Below, piece by piece: positions 42,580 to 51,692 of a stretch of 64,000 bases of DNA (position 1 is its first letter; the number at the start of each line of letters is the position of its first letter). Below the pieces are notes generated by a model. That model was not told the origin of the DNA. It saw only the letters and a program-made list of their open reading frames with translations, and did no database searches. The position numbers were made by a program, and so were the translations under genes. Source of the DNA: Pseudocoprococcus catus (lineage in GTDB: Bacteria; Bacillota; Clostridia; Lachnospirales; Lachnospiraceae); assembly GCF_019734885.1 (NCBI RefSeq), contig NZ_JAAXCM010000039.1, positions 46,289-110,288 of the forward strand, written 5' to 3'.

Positions 42580-45202
42580 AATATCAAAAAAGAGACATAA
42601 CAGCTATAGCGGACAAAGAAGAAAGAGAAGTTTTAAAGAATGGACACAGCAGCCGCATTTTTACGGAGCACTGGCAATGCTCCTGCCTTTGACAGCTATA
42701 CTAATTGCTTATATTGCCATGGGGGTATTCCCTTTTGGCGATCAGGCGACGATGATCATTGATTCGTATCATCAGTATGTGCCATTTTTCTCTGAGTTTC
42801 ATAATAAGATCTGGCATGGAGAGAGCTTTCTGTATTCATGGCACGGAAGTCTTGGCTTTAATTTTATTGCGGTGCAGGCTTATTATCTGGCCAGTCCGCT
42901 GAACTTTTTGATTGCAATTTTTCCGGCATCCATGATGATCGAGGCATTTGAGACACTGATTATATTGAAGATTTGTCTGTCCGGGTGGACTGCTTATCGT
43001 TATCTGCGCAGGCGGACAGGAAGAAATGACTATTCTACGGTTGTTTTTGCTGCCTTCTATGCTCTGGGTGGTTTCAGTATTGCTTATAACTGGAATGTGA
43101 TGTGGCTGGACAGCATTGTGCTGTTCCCGCTTATTCTGATGGGTATGGAAAGACTGATTAATGATAAGAACGGACTGCTTTATGCAGTGACCATGGGCCT
43201 GGCTATTTTTTGCAATTATTATATGGCCATTATGATCTGTATTTTTGTTGTCCTGTATTTTTTTGTCATCTGGTTTTCAAGAAAGAGAGAAGGCGTCGGA
43301 CAGTTCTTTAAGAGCGGCTTTCATTTTGCAGTGTGTTCTGTGCTGGCCGGTGGTCTGGCGGGAATTTATCTCTTCCCGACGTATTATACATTGATCAACA
43401 GTTCTCAGGGTTCAGCACCTACAAGTTTCAAGCTGTATCGGAATTTTCTGGAAATCTTTCGACAGCAGTTTGCGCTGGTGGAACCGACAGAATTGACGGG
43501 TGCACCGAATATTTACTGCGGCGTACTGCTTGTGATGCTGGTAGTATTTTATGCGGTTTCCAAAAACATTTCCCTTCGTGAAAAGATCGGGCGTCTGCTG
43601 GTGACAGGATTTGTTCTGGTCAGCCTGAATATCAATGTTCTGGATTATGTATGGCATGGCTTCCATTTTCCGAATAATCTGCCGGGAAGATTTTCCTTTA
43701 TCTACATCTTTATGGTCGTTGTCATGGCTTATGATGCATGGCAGTCTCTGAGATTGATGAATATGAAGGCCTTTCTTGGTATTTTTGCTGCGGAGGCTGT
43801 TTTATTCGGGGTATGCCTCTGGTATCCGAAGGACCGTTTGCCCCTGTACAGCATGATTGTTACGGGAATTCTGATGGCCCTTTATATGATTCTTCTTGTG
43901 GCTTACCGCAGACATTCATTTCTGATGATCAAAGGCTATAAAGTTTTGCCTCAGATGCTGTGTCTGCTGATACTCACTATTGAAGTGGCGGGCAATGCAG
44001 TTTTCGGTCTCTGCATGAATGGGACAGTCAATAGAACCAGTTATACAGAAGACAGGCAGGAAGTATCAGCTATCCGCAATCATTATGAAGCCAAAGATAC
44101 GTTTTATCGTATGGAGTTGGCGCAGATCAGAGGAAGGGATGATGTCACATGGCATCATCTGAACGGCATGTCCTTTTTCTCATCCACGGCGGATGACCGT
44201 GAGGAAAGGCTGATGGGAGCACTGGGATTTTATAACAGCGGCAATAAATACAGCTACAAAGGGGCAACACCTCTGACGGATGCATTGCTTGGCATTCGAT
44301 ATATTATCAGTAATGAAGAAATGTGGGCTTCCAATCTGTCATTATGTGAACAGACCATGAATAAATATGTGTATGAGAACCAGCAGAATCTGGCCCTGGG
44401 TTATATGGTGAATCCGACACTGGAGCAATGGAAGATTGTAGAGGGCGATCCGTTTGTAACTCAGAATGATTTTGTGAGACTGGCCACAGATACACAGGAG
44501 GCGTTGTTTACACCGATGACAGTCAGTGAGCCGGAAGTGACAGGGGGAATGCTGACCAGTACCGGTGAAGATAAGTATTTTTATGAGAGAACAGCCGATA
44601 ATGGCACGTTGACATGGCAGCTGACATTTACAGAACAGCAGGATGTGTATATCTATTTTGAAGCCAGTCATTGTGAGAAACTCAAAGTGACCATTGACGG
44701 GGAGACGGAGACTTATTCTGATAAACGGGGACATATTGTTCATCTTGGACAGTGTGATGCCGGCAAGGTTGTGACACTGGATTTTCCGATGGACAATGAA
44801 TATGATACCGGAAATGTAAAGCTCCAGATGTACGCATTTAATAACAATGTTTTTGAGTCTGCTTATACACAGCTTGCGGATGCGCAGCTTCAGGTGACAG
44901 ATTATGACAGTACACATGTGACAGGCAGTATTCAGGCCAGTCAGGATGGACTGATGCTTCTGTCTGTTCCGTATGATGAAGGATGGAGCGTTTATGTGGA
45001 CGGCGTAAAGACGGAGATTTCGCCTGTTGGAGAGGCTTTGACGGGATGCTGGCTGACTGCCGGAACCCATGAGATTACGATGCGTTATGTACCACAGGGA
45101 TTTGTGGAAGGCGCCGTGCTCAGCACTGTTTCGCTACTGATACTTGTATTGGGAATTGCTGTAAAATCGGGTATATTCCGCAAACATCATAGGAAAATGT
45201 AA
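42569..45202 (+). CDS. YfhO-family membrane protein (putative polyprenyl-sugar glycosyltransferase)
   Basis: About 877 residues. A polar N-terminus (NKISKKRHNSYSGQRRKRS) is followed by about 13 membrane spans to residue 480, then a large extracytoplasmic beta-rich domain (500-840), and a last membrane helix near the C-terminus (AVLSTVSLLILVLGIAV). Early motif FGDQATMIIDSYHQYVPFFSEF and YYLASPLNFL match YfhO. In Bacillus and Listeria, YfhO helps glycosylate teichoic acids. The start is uncertain: the ATG at 42569 lies within the end of the upstream gene without a clear ribosome-binding site, suggesting coupled translation. Confidence 0.88.
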   Translation: MKNKISKKRHNSYSGQRRKRSFKEWTQQPHFYGALAMLLPLTAILIAYIAMGVFPFGDQATMIIDSYHQYVPFFSEFHNKIWHGESFLYSWHGSLGFNFIAVQAYYLASPLNFLIAIFPASMMIEAFETLIILKICLSGWTAYRYLRRRTGRNDYSTVVFAAFYALGGFSIAYNWNVMWLDSIVLFPLILMGMERLINDKNGLLYAVTMGLAIFCNYYMAIMICIFVVLYFFVIWFSRKREGVGQFFKSGFHFAVCSVLAGGLAGIYLFPTYYTLINSSQGSAPTSFKLYRNFLEIFRQQFALVEPTELTGAPNIYCGVLLVMLVVFYAVSKNISLREKIGRLLVTGFVLVSLNINVLDYVWHGFHFPNNLPGRFSFIYIFMVVVMAYDAWQSLRLMNMKAFLGIFAAEAVLFGVCLWYPKDRLPLYSMIVTGILMALYMILLVAYRRHSFLMIKGYKVLPQMLCLLILTIEVAGNAVFGLCMNGTVNRTSYTEDRQEVSAIRNHYEAKDTFYRMELAQIRGRDDVTWHHLNGMSFFSSTADDREERLMGALGFYNSGNKYSYKGATPLTDALLGIRYIISNEEMWASNLSLCEQTMNKYVYENQQNLALGYMVNPTLEQWKIVEGDPFVTQNDFVRLATDTQEALFTPMTVSEPEVTGGMLTSTGEDKYFYERTADNGTLTWQLTFTEQQDVYIYFEASHCEKLKVTIDGETETYSDKRGHIVHLGQCDAGKVVTLDFPMDNEYDTGNVKLQMYAFNNNVFESAYTQLADAQLQVTDYDSTHVTGSIQASQDGLMLLSVPYDEGWSVYVDGVKTEISPVGEALTGCWLTAGTHEITMRYVPQGFVEGAVLSTVSLLILVLGIAVKSGIFRKHHRKM

Positions 45203-45241
45203 CAAATCCTTAACAAATTTTTATAAAAAGGTAAAAAGCGA

Positions 45242-45269
45242 TTTACAAACAGAGAGTTTGTGATATAAT
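45242..45269 (+). promoter_or_regulatory. Promoter of murA
   Basis: -35 TTTACA, 16-base spacer, extended -10 TGATATAAT. The 160-base 5' leader to the ATG at 45432 shows no recognised riboswitch. Confidence 0.7.
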
Positions 45270-45431
45270 CATTTTGAGACAGAATCGGTAATGGGAAATT
45301 TTGTCGAATTTTATGAATTTTTGAGGCTGCAGATGGTTTTTGGAATCGTCCGCTGCAGTGATATTGTGATATTGATTCAGTTATTTTATGAGATAAATTC
45401 AGAACAAGTCAGTTTAAATTTGAGGTGCAGT

Positions 45432-46751
45432 ATGGAACAGTATTTAATAAAGGGCGGCAATCCGCTGGTTGGAGAAGTAGAGATTAGCGGTGCGAAGAAT
45501 TCGGCACTGGGTATTCTTGCGGCAGCTATTATGTGCGATGAAACAGTTACAATCAGAAATTTGCCGGATGTGAATGACATTAATGTTTTTTTGAATGCAG
45601 TCATATCCATTGGTGCAGAAGTACATTATCCGAATCCGAAGGATCGTCATACAGTAAAAATTAACGGTAGCGGTATCCGTACCCATGAAGTGGACAATGA
45701 TTATATCAGAAAGATCAGAGCGTCCTATTATCTCATCGGTGCCCTTCTGGGCAAGTACAGAGAAGCAGGTGTGGCACTGCCGGGCGGATGCAATATCGGC
45801 AGCAGACCGATCGACCAGCATCAGAAGGGCTTTAAGGCACTTGGAGCGAAGGTATGGATCGACAGAGGGATGATTTTTACATCTGCAGATGAATTAAACG
45901 GCAAGCATATTTACCTTGATGTTGTCAGTGTTGGTGCAACTATCAATATTATGCTGGCAGCCTCCAGAGCCAAGGGAATGACCATTATTGAGAATGCAGC
46001 GAAGGAGCCGCATGTTGTTGACGTGGCACAGTTCCTGAATCAGATGGGAGCCAATATCAAAGGTGCCGGTACAGACATGATCAAGATTATCGGTGTAGAT
46101 CATTTTAAGGCAGCAGATCATGAGATCATTCCGGATCAGATTGAGGCCGGTACATTTATGTGTGCAGCTGTTGCGACAAAGGGTGATGTGACCATCAAAC
46201 ATGTCATTCCGAAGCATCTGGAATCTATTTCAGCGAAGCTGATCGAGATGGGTGCTGAGATTGAAGAACTGGATGATGCAGTACGTGTTGTAGCAACAAG
46301 GCGTCTCAGTCCTACAACAGTGAAGACAATGCCTTATCCGGGATTCCCGACAGATATGCAGTCACAGATTGCGGTATGCCTGTCACTGGCAGATGGTACA
46401 AGCCTTGTTACAGAGAAGATTTTTGAGAACAGATTCAAATACACAGACGAATTAACCAAGATGGGTGCCAACATCAAAGTGGAAGGCAATACAGCTTTTA
46501 TTACAGGTGTTGAGAAGTATACAGGTGCAGTTGTAGTGGCATCTGACCTTCGTGCCGGTGCAGCACTTGTTATTGCCGGTCTTGCAGCAGATGGCTGTAC
46601 ATGTGTGGAGCAGATACAGTATATCCAGCGAGGCTATGAAGACTTTGAAGAGAAGATCAGAAGCCTGGGCGGTGTCATTGAACGTGTGGATGTTGATGAT
46701 CGCGTGGACAGAGATCGCATGATGCGCAAGATGAGTCTTGCTGCTTATTAA
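45432..46751 (+). CDS. murA: UDP-N-acetylglucosamine 1-carboxyvinyltransferase
   Basis: 439 residues starting at MEQYLIKGGNPLVGEVEISGAKNS; the open frame extends back to 45291, but that part is the leader. The catalytic Cys120 is in LPGGCNIGSRPIDQH, and PYPGFPTDMQSQ, TEKIFENRF and DLRAGAALVIAGLAADG are family signatures. It adds enolpyruvate to UDP-GlcNAc, the first committed step of peptidoglycan synthesis, and is the target of fosfomycin (Cys present, so predicted sensitive). Followed by a strong terminator. Confidence 0.95.
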   Translation: MEQYLIKGGNPLVGEVEISGAKNSALGILAAAIMCDETVTIRNLPDVNDINVFLNAVISIGAEVHYPNPKDRHTVKINGSGIRTHEVDNDYIRKIRASYYLIGALLGKYREAGVALPGGCNIGSRPIDQHQKGFKALGAKVWIDRGMIFTSADELNGKHIYLDVVSVGATINIMLAASRAKGMTIIENAAKEPHVVDVAQFLNQMGANIKGAGTDMIKIIGVDHFKAADHEIIPDQIEAGTFMCAAVATKGDVTIKHVIPKHLESISAKLIEMGAEIEELDDAVRVVATRRLSPTTVKTMPYPGFPTDMQSQIAVCLSLADGTSLVTEKIFENRFKYTDELTKMGANIKVEGNTAFITGVEKYTGAVVVASDLRAGAALVIAGLAADGCTCVEQIQYIQRGYEDFEEKIRSLGGVIERVDVDDRVDRDRMMRKMSLAAY

Positions 46752-46765
46752 TTCAGAATAATATT

Positions 46766-46806
46766 TACCTCATTGCTGATGAAGGTCGGCAATGAGGTAT
46801 TTTTTC
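46766..46806 (+). terminator. Terminator of murA
   Basis: TACCTCATTGC pairs with GCAATGAGGTA, then a run of T. Confidence 0.88.
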
Positions 46807-46856
46807 TGTATAGGGCCCGGTGGCTACAAATCAACACAATTGTAGCCTGTGGACTA

Positions 46857-46885
46857 TTGACTTTATGTATGTTTTCATGTATGCT
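46857..46885 (+). promoter_or_regulatory. Promoter of the S-box leader/metK
   Basis: -35 TTGACT, 17-base spacer, -10 TATGCT, starting transcription about 20 bases before the riboswitch. Confidence 0.7.
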
Positions 46886-46913
46886 ATGTAAGCAATCAAC
46901 AAAATTTATATTT

Positions 46914-47054
46914 TCTCTTATTCAGAGCAATGGAGACCAAGGATCTGTGATATTGCGGCAACCCCCGTGTGGGAAGGTGCCAACCTGAGCGAGTAACATC
47001 GAACAATAAGAGGATTTGATCGTATCAGGTCCGCTTTGAGCGGATTTTTTTTTG
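46914..47054 (+). promoter_or_regulatory. SAM (S-box) riboswitch with terminator
   Basis: P1 pairs TCTTATT (about 46916) with AATAAGA (about 47006). Conserved S-box pieces are present in order: CAGAG, ATGGAGACCAAGGATC, GCGGCAACCCCC, GGAAGGTGCCAACC, GAGCGAG. The terminator TCCGCT/AGCGGA with nine T lies at 47030-47053. High SAM should stop transcription before metK. The short open frame crossing this region is not a gene. Confidence 0.9.
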
Positions 47055-47126
47055 CGTAAGTGTTTTATTTTTATACGATTAAATTAAATACAATAAGAGA
47101 AATACCAATTTGATAAGGAGGACATA

Positions 47127-48314
47127 ATGGAAAAGTTATTATTCACATCTGAATCTGTAACAGAAGGCCATCCGGACAAGATTTGTGATCAGATTTCTGA
47201 TGCTATTCTTGATGCAATGCTGGAACAGGATCCAATGAGCCGTGTAGCTTGCGAAACATGTACAACAACAGGTCTTGTTATGGTTATGGGTGAGATCACA
47301 TCGAATGCAAAGGTCGATATCCAGAATATCGTCAGAGATACAGTCAGAGAAATCGGTTATACAAGAGGTAAATATGGTTTCGATGCAGATACATGTGCAG
47401 TAATGGTAGCGCTTGACAAGCAGTCTGCAGATATTGCTATGGGTGTTGATAAAGCCCTTGAAGCCAAAGAACATACAATGTCTGAAGAGGAAATTGCGGC
47501 TATCGGTGCCGGTGACCAGGGTATGATGTTCGGTTTTGCAACAAATGAAACTGAAGAATATATGCCATATCCAATTGCTCTGGCACATAAGCTTGCACGT
47601 CAGCTGACAAAGGTTCGTAAGGATGGTACACTGTCTTATCTGAGACCGGACGGCAAAACACAGGTAACCGTTGAATATGATGACAACGGCAAGGCAGTTC
47701 GTCTGGATGCTGTTGTTCTTTCTACACAGCATGATCCTGATATTACACAGGAACAGATCCATGAGGATATCAGGAAGTATGTCTTTGATGTGATTCTTCC
47801 GGCAGAGATGGTGGATGAGAATACAAAGTTCTTCATCAATCCTACAGGTCGTTTCGTTATCGGCGGACCTCACGGCGACAGTGGTCTGACAGGCCGTAAG
47901 ATCATCGTAGATACATACGGCGGTTATGCACGTCACGGCGGCGGTGCTTTCTCCGGTAAGGACTGCACAAAGGTTGACCGTTCCGCTGCTTATGCTGCAC
48001 GTTACGTTGCCAAGAATCTTGTTGCTGCCGGTATCGCTGACAAGTGCGAGATTCAGTTATCTTATGCCATTGGTGTAGCAAATCCTACATCTATCATGGT
48101 GGATACTTTCGGTACAGGCAAGTTATCCAACAGCCGTATCGTAGAGATCATCAGAGATAATTTTGATCTTCGTCCTGCAGGTATCATCCGTATGCTTGAT
48201 CTGAGAAGACCAATTTACAAACAGACAGCCGCTTATGGTCATTTTGGCCGCAACGATTTGGATCTGCCTTGGGAGAAACTGGACAAGGTTGATACATTAA
48301 AGTCTTATCTTTAA
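47127..48314 (+). CDS. metK: S-adenosylmethionine synthetase
   Basis: 395 residues, full length. Signatures [54 protein letters not shown] and [16 protein letters not shown]. It makes SAM from methionine and ATP. RBS AAGGAGG is 7 bases before the ATG. Feedback control by the S-box leader upstream fits its product. Confidence 0.97.
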   Translation: MEKLLFTSESVTEGHPDKICDQISDAILDAMLEQDPMSRVACETCTTTGLVMVMGEITSNAKVDIQNIVRDTVREIGYTRGKYGFDADTCAVMVALDKQSADIAMGVDKALEAKEHTMSEEEIAAIGAGDQGMMFGFATNETEEYMPYPIALAHKLARQLTKVRKDGTLSYLRPDGKTQVTVEYDDNGKAVRLDAVVLSTQHDPDITQEQIHEDIRKYVFDVILPAEMVDENTKFFINPTGRFVIGGPHGDSGLTGRKIIVDTYGGYARHGGGAFSGKDCTKVDRSAAYAARYVAKNLVAAGIADKCEIQLSYAIGVANPTSIMVDTFGTGKLSNSRIVEIIRDNFDLRPAGIIRMLDLRRPIYKQTAAYGHFGRNDLDLPWEKLDKVDTLKSYL

Positions 48315-48349
48315 TTTTAAATAAGATTTGAAATTCACATAACGATAAT

Positions 48350-48397
48350 AGACGCAGACAGTTCTCAGTGTTGGGAACAGGTCTGCGTTTATTTTTT
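48350..48397 (+). terminator. Terminator of metK
   Basis: AGACGCAGAC pairs with GTCTGCGTTT, with an inner GTTC/GAAC stem, then ATTTTTT. Confidence 0.85.
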
Positions 48398-48447
48398 ATC
48401 TCTTTTTCATAAAAAATTTTATTATCTTTTACAATTCCTATTCTTTC

Positions 48448-48572
48448 TTATGATATAATGAGCGTTAGAGAGCGAGAGCAAGCAATGCATGTTCATCGCG
48501 AACGGCGAATGGCGATCATGATAGCTGCATACGCAGCGTCAAGCACCAAAGGTGCGAATCATGATATAATGA
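48448..48572. repeat. Mosaic palindromic element 2 (52-nt block identical to element 1)
   Basis: Starts TTATGATATAATGAGCGTTAG, like element 1 at 20134, and ends with the 52-nt block (48517-48568) identical to 20294-20345. The middle differs and is shorter. The right end TGATATAAT is an extended -10 that lies about 33 bases before the sensor-kinase start, so the element probably supplies the promoter. Confidence 0.78.
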
Positions 48573-48601
48573 AGTGAAAGTTTAAAATCGGTGGTGGTTT
48601 T

Positions 48602-50089
48602 TTGAAATTATTAACCAGAATTAAAATATCTTATGTAATTGCGTTTATCTGCCCGGTAGTTCTGATTCTGGCTACTGTGTTTGGCGTGATGAAGATGGGA
48701 CTGAATTCCATGGAGCAGAAGTATGATTTGGATCAGTCCAGTTATGAGATGATTCTGAATCCGATGAGTATGCTGGGGCATATGACGGCATCAACGGTGG
48801 AAGAGTTAGAACAGGTGATGAAGGATGATCCGGATAAGCTTCTGGATCAGGCTTATCTTGAGAAGCTGAATGAGAGACTTTCCAATCATTCTTCTTATCT
48901 TCTGGTGAAAAAGGACTGGCAGAATATTTATTCCGGTCTGCCCGCGGAGGGCAATTATAAGGACGATTTCAATTATTCTCCGAAGGATGGCAAAGATGAG
49001 AGTATTTATATTGTGGATGAGCAGCCGTACCATATACAGCAGATGAATTTTGCATTTTCGGATGGAACAGCCGGTCAGGCACTCATTTATACAAATGTGG
49101 CACAGATTATCCCTCAGATGAAGAAACTGGTGGCACAGATTATTATTACGTCACTGCTTATTTTGTTTGCAGGAAGCTTTATCGCCATGTTCTGGTTATA
49201 TCAGAGTATTGTGAGACCGCTGAATAAGCTGAAGACAGCGGCGGAGAATATCAAGGACGGCAATCTGAATTTCAGTGTGGCGGCTGAGACAGACGATGAG
49301 ATCGGCGAGGTTTGTGTCGCTTTTGAGGAGATGCGTTTGAAGCTGAAGGGTCAGATTGAACGCAATATTCAGTATGAGAAGGAGAGCAAGGAGCTTATCA
49401 GCAATATTTCCCATGACTTGAAGACACCGATGACGGCCATCAAGGGTTACATAGAGGGTATCATGGATGGTGTTGCGGATACCGAAGAGAAACGGGATCG
49501 TTATATCCGCACGATTTATAACAAAGTCAACGATATGAACAGTCTGATTGAAGAATTGTTTCTTTATGCCAAACTGGACAGCAATTCCGTCACCTATTCC
49601 TTTGCAAAGGTGAATGTGGATGCATATTTCCAGGACTGTGTAGAGGAGATCAGCCTCGATCTGGAGTCCCAGGGTGTTGATTTTGGCTATTTTAACTATG
49701 CGGACAGGGATACCGTGATTATTGCGGATCCGGAACAGTTAAAGCGTGTGGTGAACAACATTATCGGCAATTCTGTGAAGTATGCATCGCCGGATCGTAA
49801 ACTGATGATTAGCCTGCGTATTATGGAAGAAGCAGAATTCGTCAAGATAGAAATCGAAGACAACGGCAAGGGCATTGCGCGAAACGAAGTGCCGCTGATA
49901 TTTGACAGATGTTATCGTACGGATGCATCCAGGAACTCTTCCAAGGGCGGAAGTGGTCTGGGGTTGTCCATTGCCAAGAAAATTATTGAGGAGCATGGCG
50001 GTAAGATCTGGGCAGTCAGCACAGAGGGTGTCGGGACAACGATGTGTTTTGTTTTAAGAAAGTATAAGGAGAATAATGTATATGAGTAA
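48602..50089 (+). CDS. Membrane sensor histidine kinase
   Basis: 495 residues from a TTG at 48602 with GGTGG upstream. N-terminal membrane helix (SYVIAFICPVVLILATVFGV), extracytoplasmic sensor about 35-170, second helix (LVAQIIITSLLILFAGSFIAMFW), HAMP (PLNKLKTAAENIKDGNL), HisKA with ISHDLKTPMTAIKGY (phospho-His), and HATPase with NNIIGNSVKYA, DNGKGI and GGSGLGLSIAKKI. It is the partner of the response regulator whose start overlaps its stop. The stimulus is unknown; no transporter or peptidase neighbour hints at it. Confidence 0.93.
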   Translation: MKLLTRIKISYVIAFICPVVLILATVFGVMKMGLNSMEQKYDLDQSSYEMILNPMSMLGHMTASTVEELEQVMKDDPDKLLDQAYLEKLNERLSNHSSYLLVKKDWQNIYSGLPAEGNYKDDFNYSPKDGKDESIYIVDEQPYHIQQMNFAFSDGTAGQALIYTNVAQIIPQMKKLVAQIIITSLLILFAGSFIAMFWLYQSIVRPLNKLKTAAENIKDGNLNFSVAAETDDEIGEVCVAFEEMRLKLKGQIERNIQYEKESKELISNISHDLKTPMTAIKGYIEGIMDGVADTEEKRDRYIRTIYNKVNDMNSLIEELFLYAKLDSNSVTYSFAKVNVDAYFQDCVEEISLDLESQGVDFGYFNYADRDTVIIADPEQLKRVVNNIIGNSVKYASPDRKLMISLRIMEEAEFVKIEIEDNGKGIARNEVPLIFDRCYRTDASRNSSKGGSGLGLSIAKKIIEEHGGKIWAVSTEGVGTTMCFVLRKYKENNVYE

Positions 50090-50771
50090 GATTTTGATTG
50101 TAGAAGATGAAGTGGCCATTGCAGAGCTTGAGAAGGATTATCTGGAGCTCAGTGGTTTTGATGTGGTGATGCAGCATACCGGTGATGCCGGACTTAAAGC
50201 GGCTTTGAATGAAGATTTCAATCTGATCATTCTGGATTTGATGCTTCCGAATGTGGATGGTTTTGAGATTTGCAAGAAGGTCCGTGAGAAGAAGAACACA
50301 CCGATCATCATGGTATCTGCCAAGAAGGAAGACATTGACAAAATCCGTGGTCTGGGTCTTGGTGCCGATGACTATATGACAAAGCCATTCAGTCCAAGTG
50401 AGCTGGTAGCTCGAGTGAAAGCCCATCTTGCCAGGTATGAACGTCTGGTGGGCAGCGGCGTGAAAGCCAATGAGATTATCGAAATTCGTGGTATCAAGAT
50501 TGATAAGACCGCCCGCCGTGTTTATGTCAACGGTGAGGAGAAAGCCTTTACCACCAAGGAGTTTGACCTTCTGACTTTCCTTGCTGAGAATCCGAACCAT
50601 GTATTTACAAAGGAAGAATTGTTTAATAAAATCTGGGATATGGAATCTATTGGGGATATTGCAACAGTAACGGTGCATATCAAGAAGATTCGTGAGAAGA
50701 TTGAGTTTAATACATCGAAGCCGCAGTATATCGAGACAATTTGGGGCGTGGGATACCGCTTTAAGGTTTAA
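50082..50771 (+). CDS. OmpR/PhoB-family response regulator
   Basis: 229 residues from the ATG at 50082 (AAGGAG 10 bases upstream; the ATG at 50076 is only 4 away). The receiver has acidic pair EDE, phospho-acceptor Asp in LIILDLMLPNVDG, and KPFSPSEL. The C-terminal winged helix has FDLLTFLAENPNHVFTKEEL, VTVHIKKIREKI and TIWGVGYRFKV. It overlaps the kinase gene by 8 bases. Targets unknown. Confidence 0.95.
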   Translation: MSKILIVEDEVAIAELEKDYLELSGFDVVMQHTGDAGLKAALNEDFNLIILDLMLPNVDGFEICKKVREKKNTPIIMVSAKKEDIDKIRGLGLGADDYMTKPFSPSELVARVKAHLARYERLVGSGVKANEIIEIRGIKIDKTARRVYVNGEEKAFTTKEFDLLTFLAENPNHVFTKEELFNKIWDMESIGDIATVTVHIKKIREKIEFNTSKPQYIETIWGVGYRFKV

Positions 50772-50780
50772 AATGGGGAT

Positions 50781-50971
50781 AGAGTGCGGCTCTAAAGGGT
50801 TATGATAAAAGGAATCGAAGGGGCCATTCGACACAGGCACACTCGCGTTGCCTAATGCTGGCAGCAGTACATAAGATGCTAAAAAACAGCATCTAAGTAC
50901 TGGCCGCATTAGAAGCACCTGTGTTGAATGGCCCCTTCGATTCCTTTTTTGGCAAATTTTTGAGCCGCACT
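50781..50971. repeat. Giant fold-back element B (shares core with element at 11011)
   Basis: Outer arms AGTGCGGCTC (50783) and GAGCCGCACT (50962). The next stem is AAAAGGAATCGAAGGGGCCA / TGGCCCCTTCGATTCCTTTT, continuing through ATTC-ACACAGG / CCTGTGTTGAAT. The centre is AGATGCT/AGCATCT. The right arm carries TTAGAAGCACCTG, the reverse complement of the core of element A. It is the probable terminator of the two-component operon. Confidence 0.78.
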
Positions 50972-51185
50972 TTTATTGCAGTTGAAGATGGCTGTAAAGC
51001 GGGTATCCTTTTGGATAGGAGGAAGAAGGAGTTCGGAAGGTATCGAGGAAATCCCGTTGGTAGTGTAAAATGGTTGCAGAACAAAAAGCGTGAAATTGCT
51101 TTAAACAATTAATATAAATAGTGTAACGAATGGTGTTTTAGGGACATTAATAGATGAAAATAACAGTTAGGAAAGGAGGCGGGCC

Positions 51186-51692
51186 GTGAAGGTTACGGAT
51201 GAGGTTTACAGGGAGTATTCCCAGATGGTATATAAGTATCTGTTTTCGTTGACCGGGGATGCGCATGTGGCGGAGGAAGTGACTCAGGAGACTTTTTATC
51301 AAGCGGTCCGCTGTGCCGGTCGTTTTGACGGAAGCTGCCGTTTCTCTACCTGGCTTTGTGCTATTGCGAAGAATCAACTGAACAGTTATAGACGAAAGCA
51401 TGCTGTGCCATTCGGTGATACTGAGAAACCGGAGACGTTGGCGAAAACAGGAGCAGGAAAAACGGATGTGACGCCGGAGAAAACAGTGCTTTCAGAGTAT
51501 GGCCGTGTTGAAATTTTAAGGAAATTGCATCAGTTAGATGCAACGGTCAGAGAAGTTATGTATCTTAGAATTTTTGGTGATTTATCTTTTGCACAGATTG
51601 GAGAAATCACCGGACGGACAGAAAACTGGGCCCGGGTAACTTACTATCGCGGTAAGGAAAAACTAAGAAAGGAGCTGGATGAGAATGAGTGA
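51186..51692 (+). CDS. ECF-type RNA polymerase sigma factor
   Basis: 168 residues, GTG start with AAAGGAGG upstream. Region 2: YREYSQMVYKYLFSLTGD, AEEVTQETFYQAVRCAGRFDG, FSTWLCAIAKNQLNSYRR. Region 4: LDATVREVMYLRIFGDLSFAQIGEITGRTENWARVTYYRGKEKLRK. Its stop lies inside the start region of the anti-sigma gene, so it is coupled to it. It would direct a small stress regulon and its own promoter. No ECF-type -35 AAC element was recognised upstream. Confidence 0.93.
   Translation: MKVTDEVYREYSQMVYKYLFSLTGDAHVAEEVTQETFYQAVRCAGRFDGSCRFSTWLCAIAKNQLNSYRRKHAVPFGDTEKPETLAKTGAGKTDVTPEKTVLSEYGRVEILRKLHQLDATVREVMYLRIFGDLSFAQIGEITGRTENWARVTYYRGKEKLRKELDENE

Noticed and set aside
46773..46988. Open frame of 71 codons between murA and metK
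   Set aside because: It runs through the murA terminator and the S-box riboswitch; no ribosome-binding site and no protein-like composition.
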